Origin: Mytilus edulis
Lineage: Eukaryota; Mollusca; Bivalvia; Mytilida; Mytilidae
Length of the DNA stretch: 64,000 bases
Assembly (NCBI RefSeq): GCF_963676685.1
Contig: NC_092349.1
Location: 35,384,293-35,448,292, forward strand
Reading direction: 5' to 3'
Part shown: positions 1 through 11,180 of the stretch, piece by piece
How the letters are laid out: the number at the start of each line of letters is the position of its first letter
Position numbering within the stretch: the first letter of the stretch is position 1
The notes under the pieces: generated by a model
Databases searched by the model: none
What the model was told of the DNA's origin: nothing
What the model saw: the letters and a program-made list of their open reading frames with translations, nothing else
Made by a program: the position numbers and the translations under genes

Positions 1-275
1 TTATAAGATATCTTATTAAAGTATTTTATATAATATATCTCAATACTTTCTAAGATATATCATATAGTTTATAAGATGTCTTATAAAATTTCTAAAATAT
101 ATCATATAGTTTATAAGATATTTTATGAAGAAAATTATATGAAATATCTTATAATCTATATAAGATATCTCGTAAACGTTATAAGATATCTTAGAAACTA
201 TATAAGGTATCTGAAAACTATATAAGATAACTGATATTCTTTATAATATATATTTGAAACTATATAAGATATCTA
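1..275. repeat. AT-rich satellite-like tandem repeat with AGATATCT core
   Basis: Short imperfect units built around TATAAGATATCTTA repeat about every 20-35 nt across the left edge. The core AGATATCT is its own reverse complement, so single strands could form many small hairpins. The array begins outside the window. No coding content is seen. Confidence 0.7.
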
Positions 276-844
276 AACCAGATGCTCCGCAGGGCACAGC
301 TTTATACGACCGCAGAGGTTGAACCCTGAACGGTTGGGGCAAGTATGGACACAACATTCAAGCTGGATTCAGCTCTAAAGGATTGTGATTAAATAGTTGA
401 CACAGCATAGGTTTCTGACACAGAATGAATGTGGTCTAATGAACTTAAAATATTTTTTTGGCCTTTGAGCACTTCACTATGATATTAATCCTCTCAAAAA
501 AATGTTTGAAGACATTTTCTTTTTATTTATGAAATCTGAAATGAAAAAAAATAAACCCTCCCCCCCCCCCCCCCCCCCCCATTTTGTTCACATCCTCCTT
601 TCCCTTTTTCCCTTTTTCAAAAACTGATCTCAATTCAAATTTCAAATGGAGTTTGCAACAATAACTACTCATTTAAATACATTATAAAATATTAAAATGT
701 AAAATAAAGTGCTTGTTATCCCTGAATGGTAAAGATTGTTTTAATTTATCAGTTGGTAGTAAAAGTGAATATACATTGTATATTGTATAAAACAATGATT
801 TAGGTTGATTCAACTACTATTCTGGACAAAGAAAGATAACTCCA

Positions 845-1085
845 ATTGAAAATTTCTTGCTATTGCACAATATTGTGCAATTAGATATTTCTTGCTATTG
901 CGCAATACTGTGCAATTGGAAATATTTGCTATTGCACAATACTGTGCAATTGAAGATTGCTTGCTATTGCGCAATACTGTGCAATTGAAAATTTCTTGCT
1001 ATTGCACAATACTGTGCAATTGAAGATTTCTTGCTATTGCTGAATACCGTGCAATTGAAAATTTCTTGCGATTGCACAATACTTA
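845..1085. repeat. Hairpin minisatellite, unit about 35 nt
   Basis: About seven units, each containing TTGCTATTGCACAATACTGTGCAATTG with small changes (described here in two parts: TTGCTATTGCACAATA then CTGTGCAATTG). Each unit holds an inverted repeat TTGCACA / TGTGCAA around a short loop, so every unit can fold on itself. The short minus-strand open frame across it is an artefact of the repeat. Confidence 0.8.
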
Positions 1086-1095
1086 ATATAATAAT

Positions 1096-1640
1096 TTTGG
1101 ATCCTGATTTGAACCAACTTGAAAACTGGGTCCATAATCTAAAATCTAAGTACATGTTTAGATTCAGCATATCAAAAAAGCCCAAGAATTCAATTTTTTT
1201 TTAAATCAAGTTTAGTTTTGGACCCTTTGGACTTTAATGTAGACCAATTTGAAAACAGGACCAAAAATTAAGAATCTACATACACAGTTAGATTTGGCAT
1301 ATCAAAGAACCCCAATTATTCAATTTTTGATGAAATCAAACAAAGTTTAATTTTGGACCCCGATTTGGACCAACTTGAAAACTGGGCCAATAATCAAAAA
1401 TCTAAGTACATTTTTAGATTCAGCATATCAAAGAACCCCAAGGATTCAATTTTTGTTAAAATCAAACTAAGTTTAATTTTGGACCCTTTGGACCTTAATG
1501 TAGACCAATTTGAAAACGGGACCAAAAATTAAGAATCTACATACACAGTTAGATTCGGCATAACAAAGAACCCCAATTATTCAATTTTTGATGAAATCAA
1601 GCAAAGTTCAATTTTGGACCCTTTGTGCCCCTTATTCCTA
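1096..1640. repeat. Tandem repeat, unit about 120 nt, roughly 4 copies
   Basis: Units carry TTTTGGACC, then CCAACTTGAAAACTGG or CCAATTTGAAAAC, then AGATTCAGCATATCAAAGAA, then CAATTTTTGATGAAATCAA. Two alternating subtypes are visible (with and without GACCTTAATGTAGACC), which suggests a dimeric higher-order unit of about 245 nt. Confidence 0.75.
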
Positions 1641-2090
1641 AACTGTTGGGACCAAAACTCCTAAAATCAAACCCAACCTTCCTTTTATGGTCATAAACCT
1701 TGTGTTTAAATTTCATTGATTTCTATTTACTTATACTAACGTTATTGTGCGAAAACCAAGAATAATGCTTATTTGTGCCCCTTTTTGGCCCCTAATTCCT
1801 AAACTGTTGGAACCTCAACTCCCAAAATCAATCCCAACCTTCCTTTTGTGGTCATAAACCTTGTGTTCAAATTTCATTGATTTCTATTTACACATACTAA
1901 AGTTCTTGTGTGAAAACCAAGAATAATGCTTATTTGGGCCCTTTTTGGCCCCTAATTCCTAAAATGTTGGGATCAAAACTCCCAAAATCAATCCCAACCT
2001 TCCTTTTGTGGTCATAAACCTTGTGTTAAAATTTCATAGATTTCTATTCACTTTTACTAAAGTTAGAGTGCGAAAATTAAATGTATTCGG
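1620..2090. repeat. Tandem repeat, unit about 160 nt, 3 copies
   Basis: Three successive modules near 1622, 1781 and 1941 share CCTAATTCCTAAACTGTTGG, then CCAACCTTCCTTTTGTGGTC, then ATTTCATTGATTTCTATTTA. Two further copies occur at about 8640 and 8800 inside the second long-repeat copy. Confidence 0.75.
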
Positions 2091-2220
2091 ACGACGACGA
2101 CGCCAACGTGATACCAATATACGACAAAAAAAAATCAATTTTTGCAGTCGTATAAAAAGTGTATGAGACATCTTGCAGTTCGAATAAATAGCAAAATGGC
2201 TTGCCATGTGCATAGGAAAC

Positions 2221-3405
2221 AATAATTGATAAAAAAAAATACAATTCTAAGATCATTGAAAATTTATTGGCCCAAACAGTTTTGATTCAACTCTTGGAGA
2301 TATTCTTGTGATAAAATAAGGAGAAACGGTATGAACAATAACAAGACATCGTTCCAAAAAATTTAAATGAAGCTGCTGTATTGGTCATGGTACAGTTGTG
2401 TTTACAATTTATGAAGAGTTTTCCTCACTAGATAAAGAGCAATAATCTATATATTAAACCTTTCTGATTTTATACTTACTGCCAATATAAAAGTTGACAT
2501 AGCATTCATTTACTGAAATTGGCTGTCCATCTTTAAATACTCTTAACATTATCACGTTTGAAACAAAATTATTTTGTTACAAAATGATACAGTAGAATAA
2601 TAAATGTAATGGTTTTTCTCAATCGATTTATGAATTTCGAACAGCGGTATACTACTGTTGTTTTTATTTGTTCATTCTAAATTTTTCATTACACAGTTCA
2701 GTAGATAAGAAACGGGTATGGTGGAATCAATAATTTATCAAAACATTAACATTAACAGCGGGATTATAGTCTAAATCGATTATTTATCTGCTAGGAAAAT
2801 GTTATAATGCATCTAATTCAATTTTGTGAAGATACGTTTTTTGTTTGTTTATAAATATTCATAACAGACATAGATATGTACAGGAATAAAAGGCGTCATT
2901 TATTCTATCAAACATAAATGCCAAAGGATTATCTTGCGTTCTAATAGTAATGTTTATGTTTTAAAACTTTAATGTTATAGTAATTACCGGTGTAAAATAA
3001 GAAACGTTTAGTCATGAAATCGCAGAGTAGTCACATTTTGTGAAGTAATGGTAAAAGACCAATCCACAAAATATCATTTATTCAAGCAAGAGGCAAAACA
3101 GGAGAACGTTTCAGATATAGATTTATTAGAATACTACAAAAACAATTTAATCACAGGCATATGCTGCAAGGGATATCAAAACGACATTTCTGTCTATTTG
3201 CATACAGAGCTACCATTACACAATATGGCGTTTATCTCATGAGATAGCAAATGTAGAAGTGGCCTTTACCTTGTTACATGCATTTATATATATTATGTAT
3301 TATCATTAAATACAACATATACATTGTATTTAAATATTGAGAATGAACGGTCACTTCTATTTTAGACAAAAACCGTTTAAAAATGCAAAAATGTTCAAAT
3401 TGTTA
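2221..3405. other. AT-rich spacer without a recognisable gene
   Basis: No open frame here looks like protein. The only structure noticed is GAACAGCGGTATACTACTGT at about 2639-2660, which recurs at about 6934-6955 and is a short dispersed element. The 64-codon frame at 3048-3242 has no recognisable domain and no splice support. Confidence 0.5.
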
Positions 3406-3411
3406 ATTAAG

Positions 3412-3570
3412 AAATAATTGATGCCAGCTATACTTTATTGTCGTTTTAACATGGGTAGGCATTATATTCGTGATTATTTTTGCCAGAGCGATAGCGAGGG
3501 CTAAAATAACACGATCATAATGCCTACCCATGTTAAAACTAAAATAAAGTATAGCTGGCATCAATTATTT
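3412..3570. repeat. Foldback element (long hairpin)
   Basis: Two near-perfect inverted arms of about 70 nt (3412-3484 and 3498-3570) flank a short GC-rich centre containing AGCGATAGCGAGG. The arm ends read AAATAATTGATGCCAGC and GCTGGCATCAATTATTT. It is followed by CGATTCTGATTAGGACAA, which is almost the flank of the foldback at 25605-25669, so these two appear related. It probably is a non-autonomous transposon remnant. Confidence 0.85.
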
Positions 3571-3774
3571 CGATTCTGATTAGGACAATTACGGTAATTG
3601 CTATGTTCGCTGTGTAACATAAGGTGTACAGTATGTGTGAAGGCTCTTCCATCTGTCGATTTTTATCCAACTAGTTTAAACCAGTTTATTTACGCAAAGT
3701 TGTATTTCTAAAATTTACAATTGAAACAGAAATTAACAAATTTATTAACTTAAACATGTTAAACAATATTTGTG

Positions 3775-4068
3775 TCACAATATAACAGAAAAGTTATAAT
3801 TTAACGTCTTTTTCTTTGAGGTCAATTTTTGACACGCAAGTGAGTTGTCAATGGCGGTGGACGCACACAAGGAGAATCGAGTAGGTTCTTCATTTACTAA
3901 TTTAATTGTAAATGTTCCGCCGGTTAGTGTAGCTTTGATAAATATGTTCATATCTGATAGAGGATTCCTTGATAAAGTTGTGCTGACATTCGAGATTTGG
4001 CAGGAGGGGCCCTTTGACAGAGATTCATTTATGCTTGCGGTAGTCCATATAATTACGACATCTGGCAA
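3775..4068 (-). other. Unassigned protein-like open frame
   Basis: A 97-codon frame on the minus strand (overlapped by a 96-codon frame on the plus strand). Its composition is protein-like (a mixed hydrophobic/polar stretch, with the segment GGTFTIKLVNEEPTRFSLCA) rather than low complexity. I do not recognise a family, and there is no clear start context, splice pair or partner exon. It overlaps one arm of the neighbouring foldback element. It could be an isolated exon remnant or chance. Confidence 0.2.
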
Positions 4069-4166
4069 GTGGCAAGGCTATTTTGATTTTTTCTGGGACG
4101 CCTTCCTACAACGTCGTCCCAGAAAAAAAAATTAGCCTTGTCAGACGTCATTATTATTTGGACTAT
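4041..4166. repeat. Foldback element carrying TTTTTTCTGGGACG arms
   Basis: Inverted arms start TAGTCCATATAATTACGACA on the left and close with its degenerate complement ending ATTTGGACTA on the right. The centre reads CTGGGACG...CGTCCCAG. Part of one arm (CCAGAAAAAAATTAAAATAG followed by CCTTGCCAGACATCATG) recurs at 19505-19550, so this is a dispersed family. Confidence 0.75.
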
Positions 4167-4340
4167 ACTTGCGCTAGCTACACCCTGTAAAGTTGATGAA
4201 AGGGCACGCCTTTGTGCATCCAGAGACATATATGTATACATATGTCTCTGGTGCATCTGACGATTTCAAATGCTGTATTACATGATGATTAAAATTAATA
4301 CTGAGTGACAATCTTGTTGCATTTGTAAAATGGATTGGAA

Positions 4341-4413
4341 ACCTTGGTGGTATATTGGTAATTACGCCTATTTTTTTTTTATAGGAGAATGGGGTTCGAT
4401 TCCCTGCTAGGGT
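4341..4413 (+). tRNA. tRNA-like sequence (probable pseudogene) with poly-T anticodon loop
   Basis: 73 nt that fold as a cloverleaf by eye. The acceptor stem is ACCTTGG with CTAGGGT (7 pairs, two G-T). The A-box-like D arm has TGGTGGTATATTGG. The anticodon stem is CCTAT with ATAGG. The T arm is TGGGG-TTCGATT-CCCTG, and GGTTCGATTCC matches the polymerase III B box. The anticodon loop is only T (nine, where seven is normal), so no sense anticodon can be assigned confidently, and a T run of this length should stop polymerase III. Best read as a decayed tRNA gene or the head of a tRNA-derived SINE. Flanked by the inverted pair AAAATGGATTG (4327-4337) and CAATCCATTTT (4414-4424). Confidence 0.5.
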
Positions 4414-4424
4414 CAATCCATTTT

Positions 4425-5740
4425 ATCATAAATATGAAACAATTTTGTCATTTCAGTACAACCATGAAAACAGTTATAATTAACCTATACTTTATTTTCT
4501 ATTTTATCGTCAGATCATATGTTTCAATGAAATTATTATATACATGCCTTTTATTTAAACAGGATAGATGAAACGTGTTTTTCAGAGGGAGGTGTTTTGA
4601 AGTTAGAACAGCCAACATGAACGAACGTTGCGGTATCTAGGTCAAATATGTCAATTTCGAATTGTAACACGTACATCGTTGTCATTGTAAAAGTATTAGT
4701 AACAAAATGTGTATCATATTTTAGTGTTTGAAAGTGTCCCAAGTTAATGAAATACATTAAATGCGTATACCAATTTGATAAAATTCATTTTTCTGCCGTA
4801 GTCCATATACGCATGTGTAAACTAATTTTATTGGATAATAAAGTATGGTTTCTTTACAAAGCCAAAGAAGCACGTCATATTAGAATCATTATTTTTGCAT
4901 AACACAATGACGATAGTACCTGATGTATGTTCATTGTATTATTGAAAACAGCCCTTATTCATGTAACAAAAGTATGTCTCTTTTCAATAAATAACTTAAA
5001 GTTGCGTTTTTAAAAGAATTCTGACATGATCAGAATTCAACTTTCAAAGACTAAACCAAACCATTTTGTACCGTTCTTAAATCTCACTCTAAGATGTACT
5101 AATTATGCCTATTGCCCATTTCCACATTCAGAGTATAGATGTAAGGAGATGCGATACGAGTGCCAACGAGAAAAGTTTCCTTCCAAGTAACAATCATAAA
5201 GTCCTTCATAGGTCAAAGTACGGTCTCCAACATGCAGCTTTAGCTCACACAGAACAGCAAGCTATATAAGGGCCGGTATTAGGACCCACAAATGACTTGT
5301 GTAAAACCATTCAAACAGGTAACCAACGGTCTAATCTATATAAAAAATGAGAAACAAGAAACACCTATGAATGACATAACCAAACGACAACTACTGAACA
5401 TCATTGTTCCTGCGTCGTCCGAAGACACTTCTATAAATGATATTGAAAGTTCAAAATCAATAAATAATTATAAGCATTTAAATTAAGATAATTTTTTTTG
5501 TTCACAAAGTGGTTCATAGCAGACAAAGTGGCTATTTAGAAAAGATCCTGGTAAACTTATTGGTCCTATAAATAAACGTATTCTAAAAGGTTACCAATTC
5601 AATACTGTAATTAGATCAATGAATATTGTATTAATTGGTATTAATATTGATTTTGGCATCAGTAAATTAAAAATTAATTGAATATTATTATAAACTTGTA
5701 GACATTCCTGTATCTCTATTGCACAGGGTCATATTTTTTT
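4425..5740. other. Intergenic stretch with one short repeat fragment
   Basis: Mostly AT-rich sequence with no convincing exon. At about 5290-5430 a fragment containing GACATAACCAAACGACAACT resembles the reverse complement of part of the repeat at 5745-6235. Nothing else was recognised. Confidence 0.5.
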
Positions 5741-5744
5741 CTCT

Positions 5745-6235
5745 CGTACCGTTATGACGTCTTTACACTAAATCGATTGGATGTGTCCGGATTGATAATT
5801 TAGTCTTAGATCTTTCTATTTGTATCTGATGAATAAAGTCTTTTTTAACTTATTTTTTATAGTTATATATCTATTACGTTGTACTGTAACACTAACCTCA
5901 AAGATTAGGTGGAGGGTTGGGATCCGCTAACATGTTTAACCCCGACACATTCTGTATATATGTGCCTGTCTCAAGGCAGGAGCCAGTAATGCAGTGGTTG
6001 GCGTTTGTTGATGTTTCACGTATTTGTTTTTCGTTGATTTTTTTTGTACATAAATTAGGCCGTTAGTTTTCTCGTTTGAATTGATTTACATTTGGAAATT
6101 TGGGGGCTATTTCTGGCTAATTTTGCATATTAGTTAAGACCGTACGGCGATCTATAGTTGTTAATTTCTATGTCATTTTGGTCTCTTGTGGAGAATTATG
6201 TCTTTGGCAATCATAACACATCTCCTTTTATATTT
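5745..6235 (+). repeat. Dispersed mussel repeat 'E', copy 1
   Basis: This family is recognised by GACGTCTTTACACTAAAT, then GGGTTGGGATCC, then CCTGTCTCAAGGCAGGAGCC, then GGCCGTTAGTTTTCTCGTTT, then TTGGTCTCTTGTGGAGA, and it ends at ACACATCTCCTTTTAT. Related copies or fragments lie at 14700-15580, 17450-17760, 24235-24665, 32420-33020, 23500-23610 and 47935-47985, and in reverse at 28080-28130. It is non-coding. Confidence 0.85.
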
Positions 6236-6659
6236 ATTCTATCTTGAAGAAGAGTAGAATTAATAAATTATCTAATAAAGGTCAACTAGATATCTTTGAT
6301 AAGTTAAGGTCGTTTTGCCATTTATTATCATATGGGTCATAGACTTGCTCCTAAAATATTACAAACTCATTTTTTATTTGAAGCAATTTACTCCAGATTC
6401 TAACATTTATGCTGAACTATGCAAATTCCCAATATTTCTTTATGCAAAAGTTCCTAAGGTGATTTTTTTGGGCAGAATTATATCATACAACAAATGGAAG
6501 TTTTTGACGACCTTGACTCTTGCACAGTCGGTAAATTATACCATAAAGTGTTATCACAAAGATATCATCATATGGATCGCTTTTTTGTTATTTCAAAAAT
6601 GCAAATGTTAAAATTAAAAATAGTAACGCCTTAACATGTAAGTTTTGCTAATAGTAAAA

Positions 6660-7600
6660 GGCAATTAACCATGACTAAAGATACATGGTTAAAAAATCTT
6701 CATGGAAATGAGATGTGCCAGTGCAAAACCACAACTGCATTCTAAATACCAGAAGTAGTTCCCTTTATTCAAACCTAAACACAAAACTAATATATGTAAA
6801 CTTAGCAACATTTTAAAGTGAATAAACCATAACTGAGGGGTCGGGGTCAAATAATCTCCACGGACATTAAATGTGCTACTGTCAATGCTAGTTACCCCGA
6901 TTTTGTTTTTTGTCCATGGATTTATGAGTTTTGAACAGCGGTATACTACTGTTGCCTTTATCTAATACAACTGCATACCAAATATGATTGACCTATCACT
7001 AGTGGTTCTCTGTAAACCGACCTAATCACAAACTAATTCATGAAAACTATATGCAAAAGTTTCAAAGTCAATAGACCATGACTGAGGAGGCGGGGCAAAC
7101 AAATCTCTTTTGAAATGAGATATGCCAATGCTTATTCAACTGCATACCAATTATCATTAACTTACCACTAGTGGTTCTCCATAAACTAACCTAGTCACAA
7201 ACTAAAACATGAAAACTAAGCAAAAATATTAAATCAACAGACCAGGATCATGACTGAGCAGGGCCAAATTATCTCCTTAAAAATGAAGTGTGCAAATGCT
7301 TATACAACTGCATACCAATTATTATTACCTTACCCCTAGTGGTTCCTCATAAACTCACCTCGTCACAAACTAATACATGAACAATAAGCAGAAATTCAAA
7401 GTCAATAGACATGATAGACCATAATTGAAGGGGCGTTGCCAAATAATCTCCATGGTAATGAGATGTTTTAATAATAAATCTTCTGCATACCAAATATCTT
7501 TGAACTACCACTAGTGGTTCATCATAAACTAGACCTTATCAAAAACTGATACACTGTTGACACTGCTGAAACAGCATACCTATGTCTTGCTTTTTGACAC
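6660..7600 (+). repeat. Tandem repeat, unit about 180 nt, roughly 5 copies
   Basis: Units share CAACTGCATACCAA, then CACTAGTGGTTC, then ATAAACTAACCTAGTCACAA, then AATAGACCATGACTGAGG and AATAATCTCC. Copies differ by many substitutions and indels, so the array is old. No coding potential is seen. Confidence 0.8.
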
Positions 7601-7671
7601 TGCCAAGCAAGACAAAAACGGTATATATATAAACTATTGTTTTGAAAGTCAATTTTTTTATTTACATATAT

Positions 7672-9010
7672 AATCAGATGCTCCGCAGGGCGCATCTTTA
7701 TACGACCGCAGAGGGCTAACTCTGAACGGTTGGGTCAAGTATGGACACAACATTCAAGTTGGATACAGCTCTGAATTTTGATTGTGATTAAATAGTTGAC
7801 ACAACATAGGTTTCTGACTCAGAATGAATTTGGTCTAATGAACTAAAATATATTTTTTTTTTGCTTTTGAGCAATTCACTATGCTGTTGAATATTAATCC
7901 TCTCAAAAAAAAAGTATTTGAAGAAATTTTCTTTTTAATATCTGAAATGAGAAAAATTGACCCCCCCCCCCCCCCCCATTTTTGTTCACCTCCCCCTTTC
8001 CCTTATTCCAAAAATGATCTCAATTCAACAATCACTACTCGTTCAAATACATCATAAAATATTAAAATATAAAATGTCATACAGTCATGATTAAAACATT
8101 TAAAATTAATATATTCATTACTAGTAACTTTTAAAATAAATGTGGAATGTGTCCAGAGGGACACAGATGATGCCCCTGCTAGCATATAACGTTATAAAGG
8201 GACATAATTCAAGAACTATAAAAGTGAAGCTGACAAAAATTGAACTTAAACTGAGTTTAGAGGTAATAAGCATTATATACACATTTCATTAAATTTATTT
8301 AAGACAAACTTCAGTTAAGAGAACAGAAACTTAAAAATTCTTCAATTTTTCAACTTGTAAAGGGGCATAACCCTAGAATGGTAATCAAAGTGCTTGAAAT
8401 CACTGAATGGTAAAGATTGCTTTAATTTATCAGTTGGTAGTAAAGTAAATATTGCATTATTTATTGTATATAGCATTGATATAAATCTATTCAACTACTA
8501 TTCTTGACAAAGAAAGATAACTCAAATTTGCAAAGAAGATATCATAAAGCATTGGTTTTAGGTGATTCAACAACCATTCTGGACAAAGAAAGATAACTCT
8601 AATTTATTCTCTTGAAACTACAATAATGCTGGTTTTTTGCCCATTTTTTGCACTTTATTCCTAGACTGTTTGCCCCATAACCCTTAAAATATATCCCAAC
8701 CTTCTAATTATGGTATTAAACATTGTGGTACAATTTCAGAACAATTGAAATACATTACACAACTTATTGTCCTGACATTAGATAATACTTGCTTTGGGCC
8801 TCTTTGGGCCCCTAATTCCTAACCCATAGGGACCATAACCCCCAAAATCAATCCCATGCTTCCTTTTGTGGTTATAAACATTGTGTTAAAATTTTATTGA
8901 TTTCTATTTACTTATACTACAGTTATAATCCGGAACCATCCCTCTTCAGACGACGCTGACGACAACGACGACGTGATACCAATATACCTATTTTTGCGGT
9001 CATATAAAAA
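7672..9010. repeat. Long dispersed repeat, copy 2
   Basis: Same module order as 276-2125: GATGCTCCGCAGGGC at the left, a C run near 7960-7977, TTTATCAGTTGGTAGT near 8427, two CCTAATTCCTAA-type modules, and an end at a GACGAC-rich stretch followed by GTGATACCAATATACC. Between the modules it carries a different insert (8145-8390) that also appears tandemly at 9010-9540. Confidence 0.75.
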
Positions 9011-9540
9011 TAACTGAAAAATGTGTCCGTTGGACACAGATGATGCACCGCTTGCATATAATGTTATAAAAGGACATAACTCAAGAACTTTACATGTGCC
9101 ACTACCCAAATTTTTTACTTGATCTGAGTTTTTTTTTAAATTAGCATAGTGTATAGTTTTCATAACATTCAGATCATACATGAAATAAGAGAACCGAAAC
9201 GAAAAATCAAGTAATTTTTCCATTTGTAACGGGCATAACTTTAAAACAGTAAAATTAATTTACATCACCAAAATTCAAACTCGATTTGGTTTCGTGGTAA
9301 CAAGCATTGTATATAAGTTTCATAACATTTGATTGAGGCAAACTAAAGTCAGAGAATGAGAACTAAAAATTCCAGCATTTTTTCCATTTGTAAAGGGGCA
9401 TAGCTCAGGAAGAGCAAAATGGACGCCACCAAAGTTCAAACTTGATCAGTGTATTAAAGTAATGAGCTTTGTGTTACAGTTTCAAAACATTTGGTTGAGA
9501 TAAGTAAAATTAGAAAATAAAAACCAATTTTGGGACCATC
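9010..9540. repeat. Tandem module array, unit about 165 nt
   Basis: Three related modules share AAAGGGGCATA(A/G)CTC-type and TTTCATAACATTTG-type segments. The first begins with the palindrome GTGTCCGTTGGACAC. A further copy sits at 8145-8390 with GTGTCCAGAGGGACAC. Open frames across it are shadows. Confidence 0.65.
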
Positions 9541-9884
9541 CAAATACATGAAATAATACGTACAAATGGACAAGAGTAAAACTAAATGCCCTATCCGTTA
9601 CGGCATAATGCTTTAGATAATTGTGGAATACATGTCTAATAATTACAAACAAATAAGTTTGCTGACAATTGCCTATTTGGATATCAAAAAGTGTAGAACA
9701 AAATTCACAGATAGCTACACTTGTAGAATGTATAGATACATGCAGCTTACCTAAACATTTTGCTGAATGACTTCGGCTTTGTCACAGAATTTTTAAGCCA
9801 TATTTCATGTATATAACATGTATAAGGCACATATTATCGGAAATTTGAGAATTATCTCAACATTTTGGTGTATAATTTCATGAA

Positions 9885-10100
9885 TTTATTCTTTCTATAC
9901 TACAAATTCACATGTGGAAGTCACCAATTACCAATTGAGATAGGGAGATGGAAAGCCTTGTAATGCTTGTCAGACTCACGAAATGACAGATTTTGTAACT
10001 TTGCGGCTCAAGTGATGTAGGTGATGAATATCATTACATCATGACTTGTAAATCTTTGGATGTAGAGTTTTTTTCCCCAGAATATTGCTTTAAAAATCCA
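9885..10100 (+). pseudogene. Non-LTR retrotransposon ORF2 C-terminal remnant
   Basis: Conceptual translation in shifting frames gives pieces matching the typical tail of mussel LINE reverse-transcriptase proteins: LPIEIGRW, then a cysteine-histidine cluster like CNFC..SSDVGDEYHYIMTC, then NPNTYKLNGLFNMYG. Frameshifts and stops break it. The same pattern, less decayed, is at 20638-21540. Only the last part of the element is present, as expected for 5'-truncated LINE insertions. Confidence 0.6.
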
Positions 10101-10497
10101 AATACATACAAATTGAATGGTTTATTTAATATGTATGGTCATGATGGTATGTAAACAATACTATCATGACTATCAAATAAGAAAAATTATGAAAGTTTAT
10201 AAAAATAAAAAAGGTGAAAATAAGCCCTCCAGCATGTCCAGGTAAAGTTACATTTGTTAACCCATGTACAAGTTTATACATATATAATTGTAGATATATA
10301 CATTTTTCTCTATAGAACTATGACCATGATGACATGTACATGTAGTTTTGTGTGAATAAAATTCATTCATTTACAAATGTTTACAAAAATTGTAATTATA
10401 TCACATTTATCATGTTTATATCACATATCACTATTCTCAGTTGAAGATCATCTTGTGTTTTATACTACATATTAATACTCTATTCATCAGGTCTTTA
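10101..10497. other. AT-rich spacer, probable LINE 3' end
   Basis: This follows the retrotransposon tail. It contains GTGAATAAAATTCATTC near 10351, which could be the element's 3' untranslated end. No gene is seen. Confidence 0.35.
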
Positions 10498-10820
10498 AGA
10501 CTGCGCTTCTCATGTGATTGTTTAGTGAAACAGCTGAATGAACTGTATCTCCACATTTACCATTATAAATCTAAATTCTCATGCAGGGGCGGATCCAGCC
10601 ATTTTAAAAAGGGGGGGTTCTTAACCCAGGACAAAGGGGGGGGGGGGGGGGTTCCAATTCCATTGCCCCATTCAAATGCATTGATCGTCCAAAAAAAAAG
10701 GGGGGTTCCAACCCCCGGAACCCCCCCTCTGGATCCGCGCCTGTCATGTGATTGTTTAGTGAAACAGCTGAATGAACTGTATCTCCACATTTACCATTAT
10801 AAATCTAAATTGATGTGTTT
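10498..10820. repeat. Local duplication of about 75 bp split by a transposon
   Basis: The segment starting TCATGTGATTGTTTAGTGAA and ending CATTATAAATCTAAATT occurs at about 10509-10577 and again at 10744-10812. A small GC-rich transposon (10584-10743) sits at the junction. The simplest reading is tandem duplication first, then insertion at the TCATG of the second copy. Confidence 0.8.
10584..10743. mobile_element. Short non-autonomous DNA transposon (CAGNGGCGGATCCAG ends)
   Basis: The ends are inverted: CAGGGGCGGATCCAG on the left, CTGGATCCGCGCCTG on the right. A 5-bp target duplication TCATG is visible at 10579-10583 and 10744-10748. The inside is G-run rich, with CATTCAAATGCATTGATCGT in the middle. 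Other copies are at 28377-28530 (5-bp duplication GATGG) and 13081-13189 (left end collapsed). The terminal sequence resembles hAT-type miniature elements, but a 5-bp duplication is short for that superfamily, so the class is tentative. Confidence 0.8.
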
Positions 10821-10926
10821 GTATTCTCCTATGATTCTATCATGTCTTTAATAATCTATAACAGCAAAATATTTTGTCTCATTTTTTTATCAGTTTGCGT
10901 TTTTGAATGCTTTTAAATCGGTCATG

Positions 10927-11180
10927 TCAAATGATTGATTTATTGCAAACACTGCAATTATACGGTTTTATGCCAACATGTTGATTTTTCATATGTGACT
11001 GTGGGTTTGTGTTTGTATTAAATTCTTTGTGACACACAATACATTTATATAAGCTTGTTGAACCAGATTGTGTATCTAAATCACCAAATAATGTTTACTG
11101 CTACAATCATGGAGTTGGTCACCAGTATGTATTTTCATGTGTCCATACAGTTTCCCATTAATGGTAAAACATTTCCCATA
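10927..11180 (-). pseudogene. Frameshifted C-terminal zinc-finger remnants of the upstream gene
   Basis: Downstream of the zinc-finger stop codon, other frames still encode finger pieces: YGKCFTINGKLYGHMKIHTG (rear half of a 13th finger), then CIVCHKEFNTNTNPQSHMKN followed by QH (a 14th), then YNCSVCNKSII and a stop at 10927-10929 (a truncated 15th). Around 11178-11184 the spacing between the codon before the second cysteine and the GK pair is 5 nt where 3 are expected, which accounts for the frame change. These look like once-translated fingers lost after an indel. A spliced alternative end cannot be excluded. Confidence 0.7.

Larger units (their letters stand above)
276..2125. repeat. Long dispersed repeat, copy 1
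   Basis: This block shares its order of modules with 7672-9010. It starts with GATGCTCCGCAGGGC, then a poly-C run near 560-580, then a segment containing TTTATCAGTTGGTAGT near 747, then modules containing CCTAATTCCTAAACTGTTGG. It ends near a CGACGACGACG run followed by GTGATACCAATATACGAC. Copy 1 also contains a hairpin minisatellite and a roughly 120-bp tandem array that copy 2 lacks. I see no coding frame. The open frames here are repeat shadows. Confidence 0.75.

Noticed and set aside
845..1085. CRISPR-like spaced palindromic repeats
   Set aside because: The units are contiguous without unique spacers, and the context is eukaryotic, so it is a minisatellite.
8912..9223. 103-codon minus-strand frame
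   Set aside because: It lies across the end of the long dispersed repeat and the following tandem modules. No domain is seen.
10441..10851. 136-codon open frame with proline/glycine runs
   Set aside because: It reads through a duplicated segment and the G runs of a miniature transposon.
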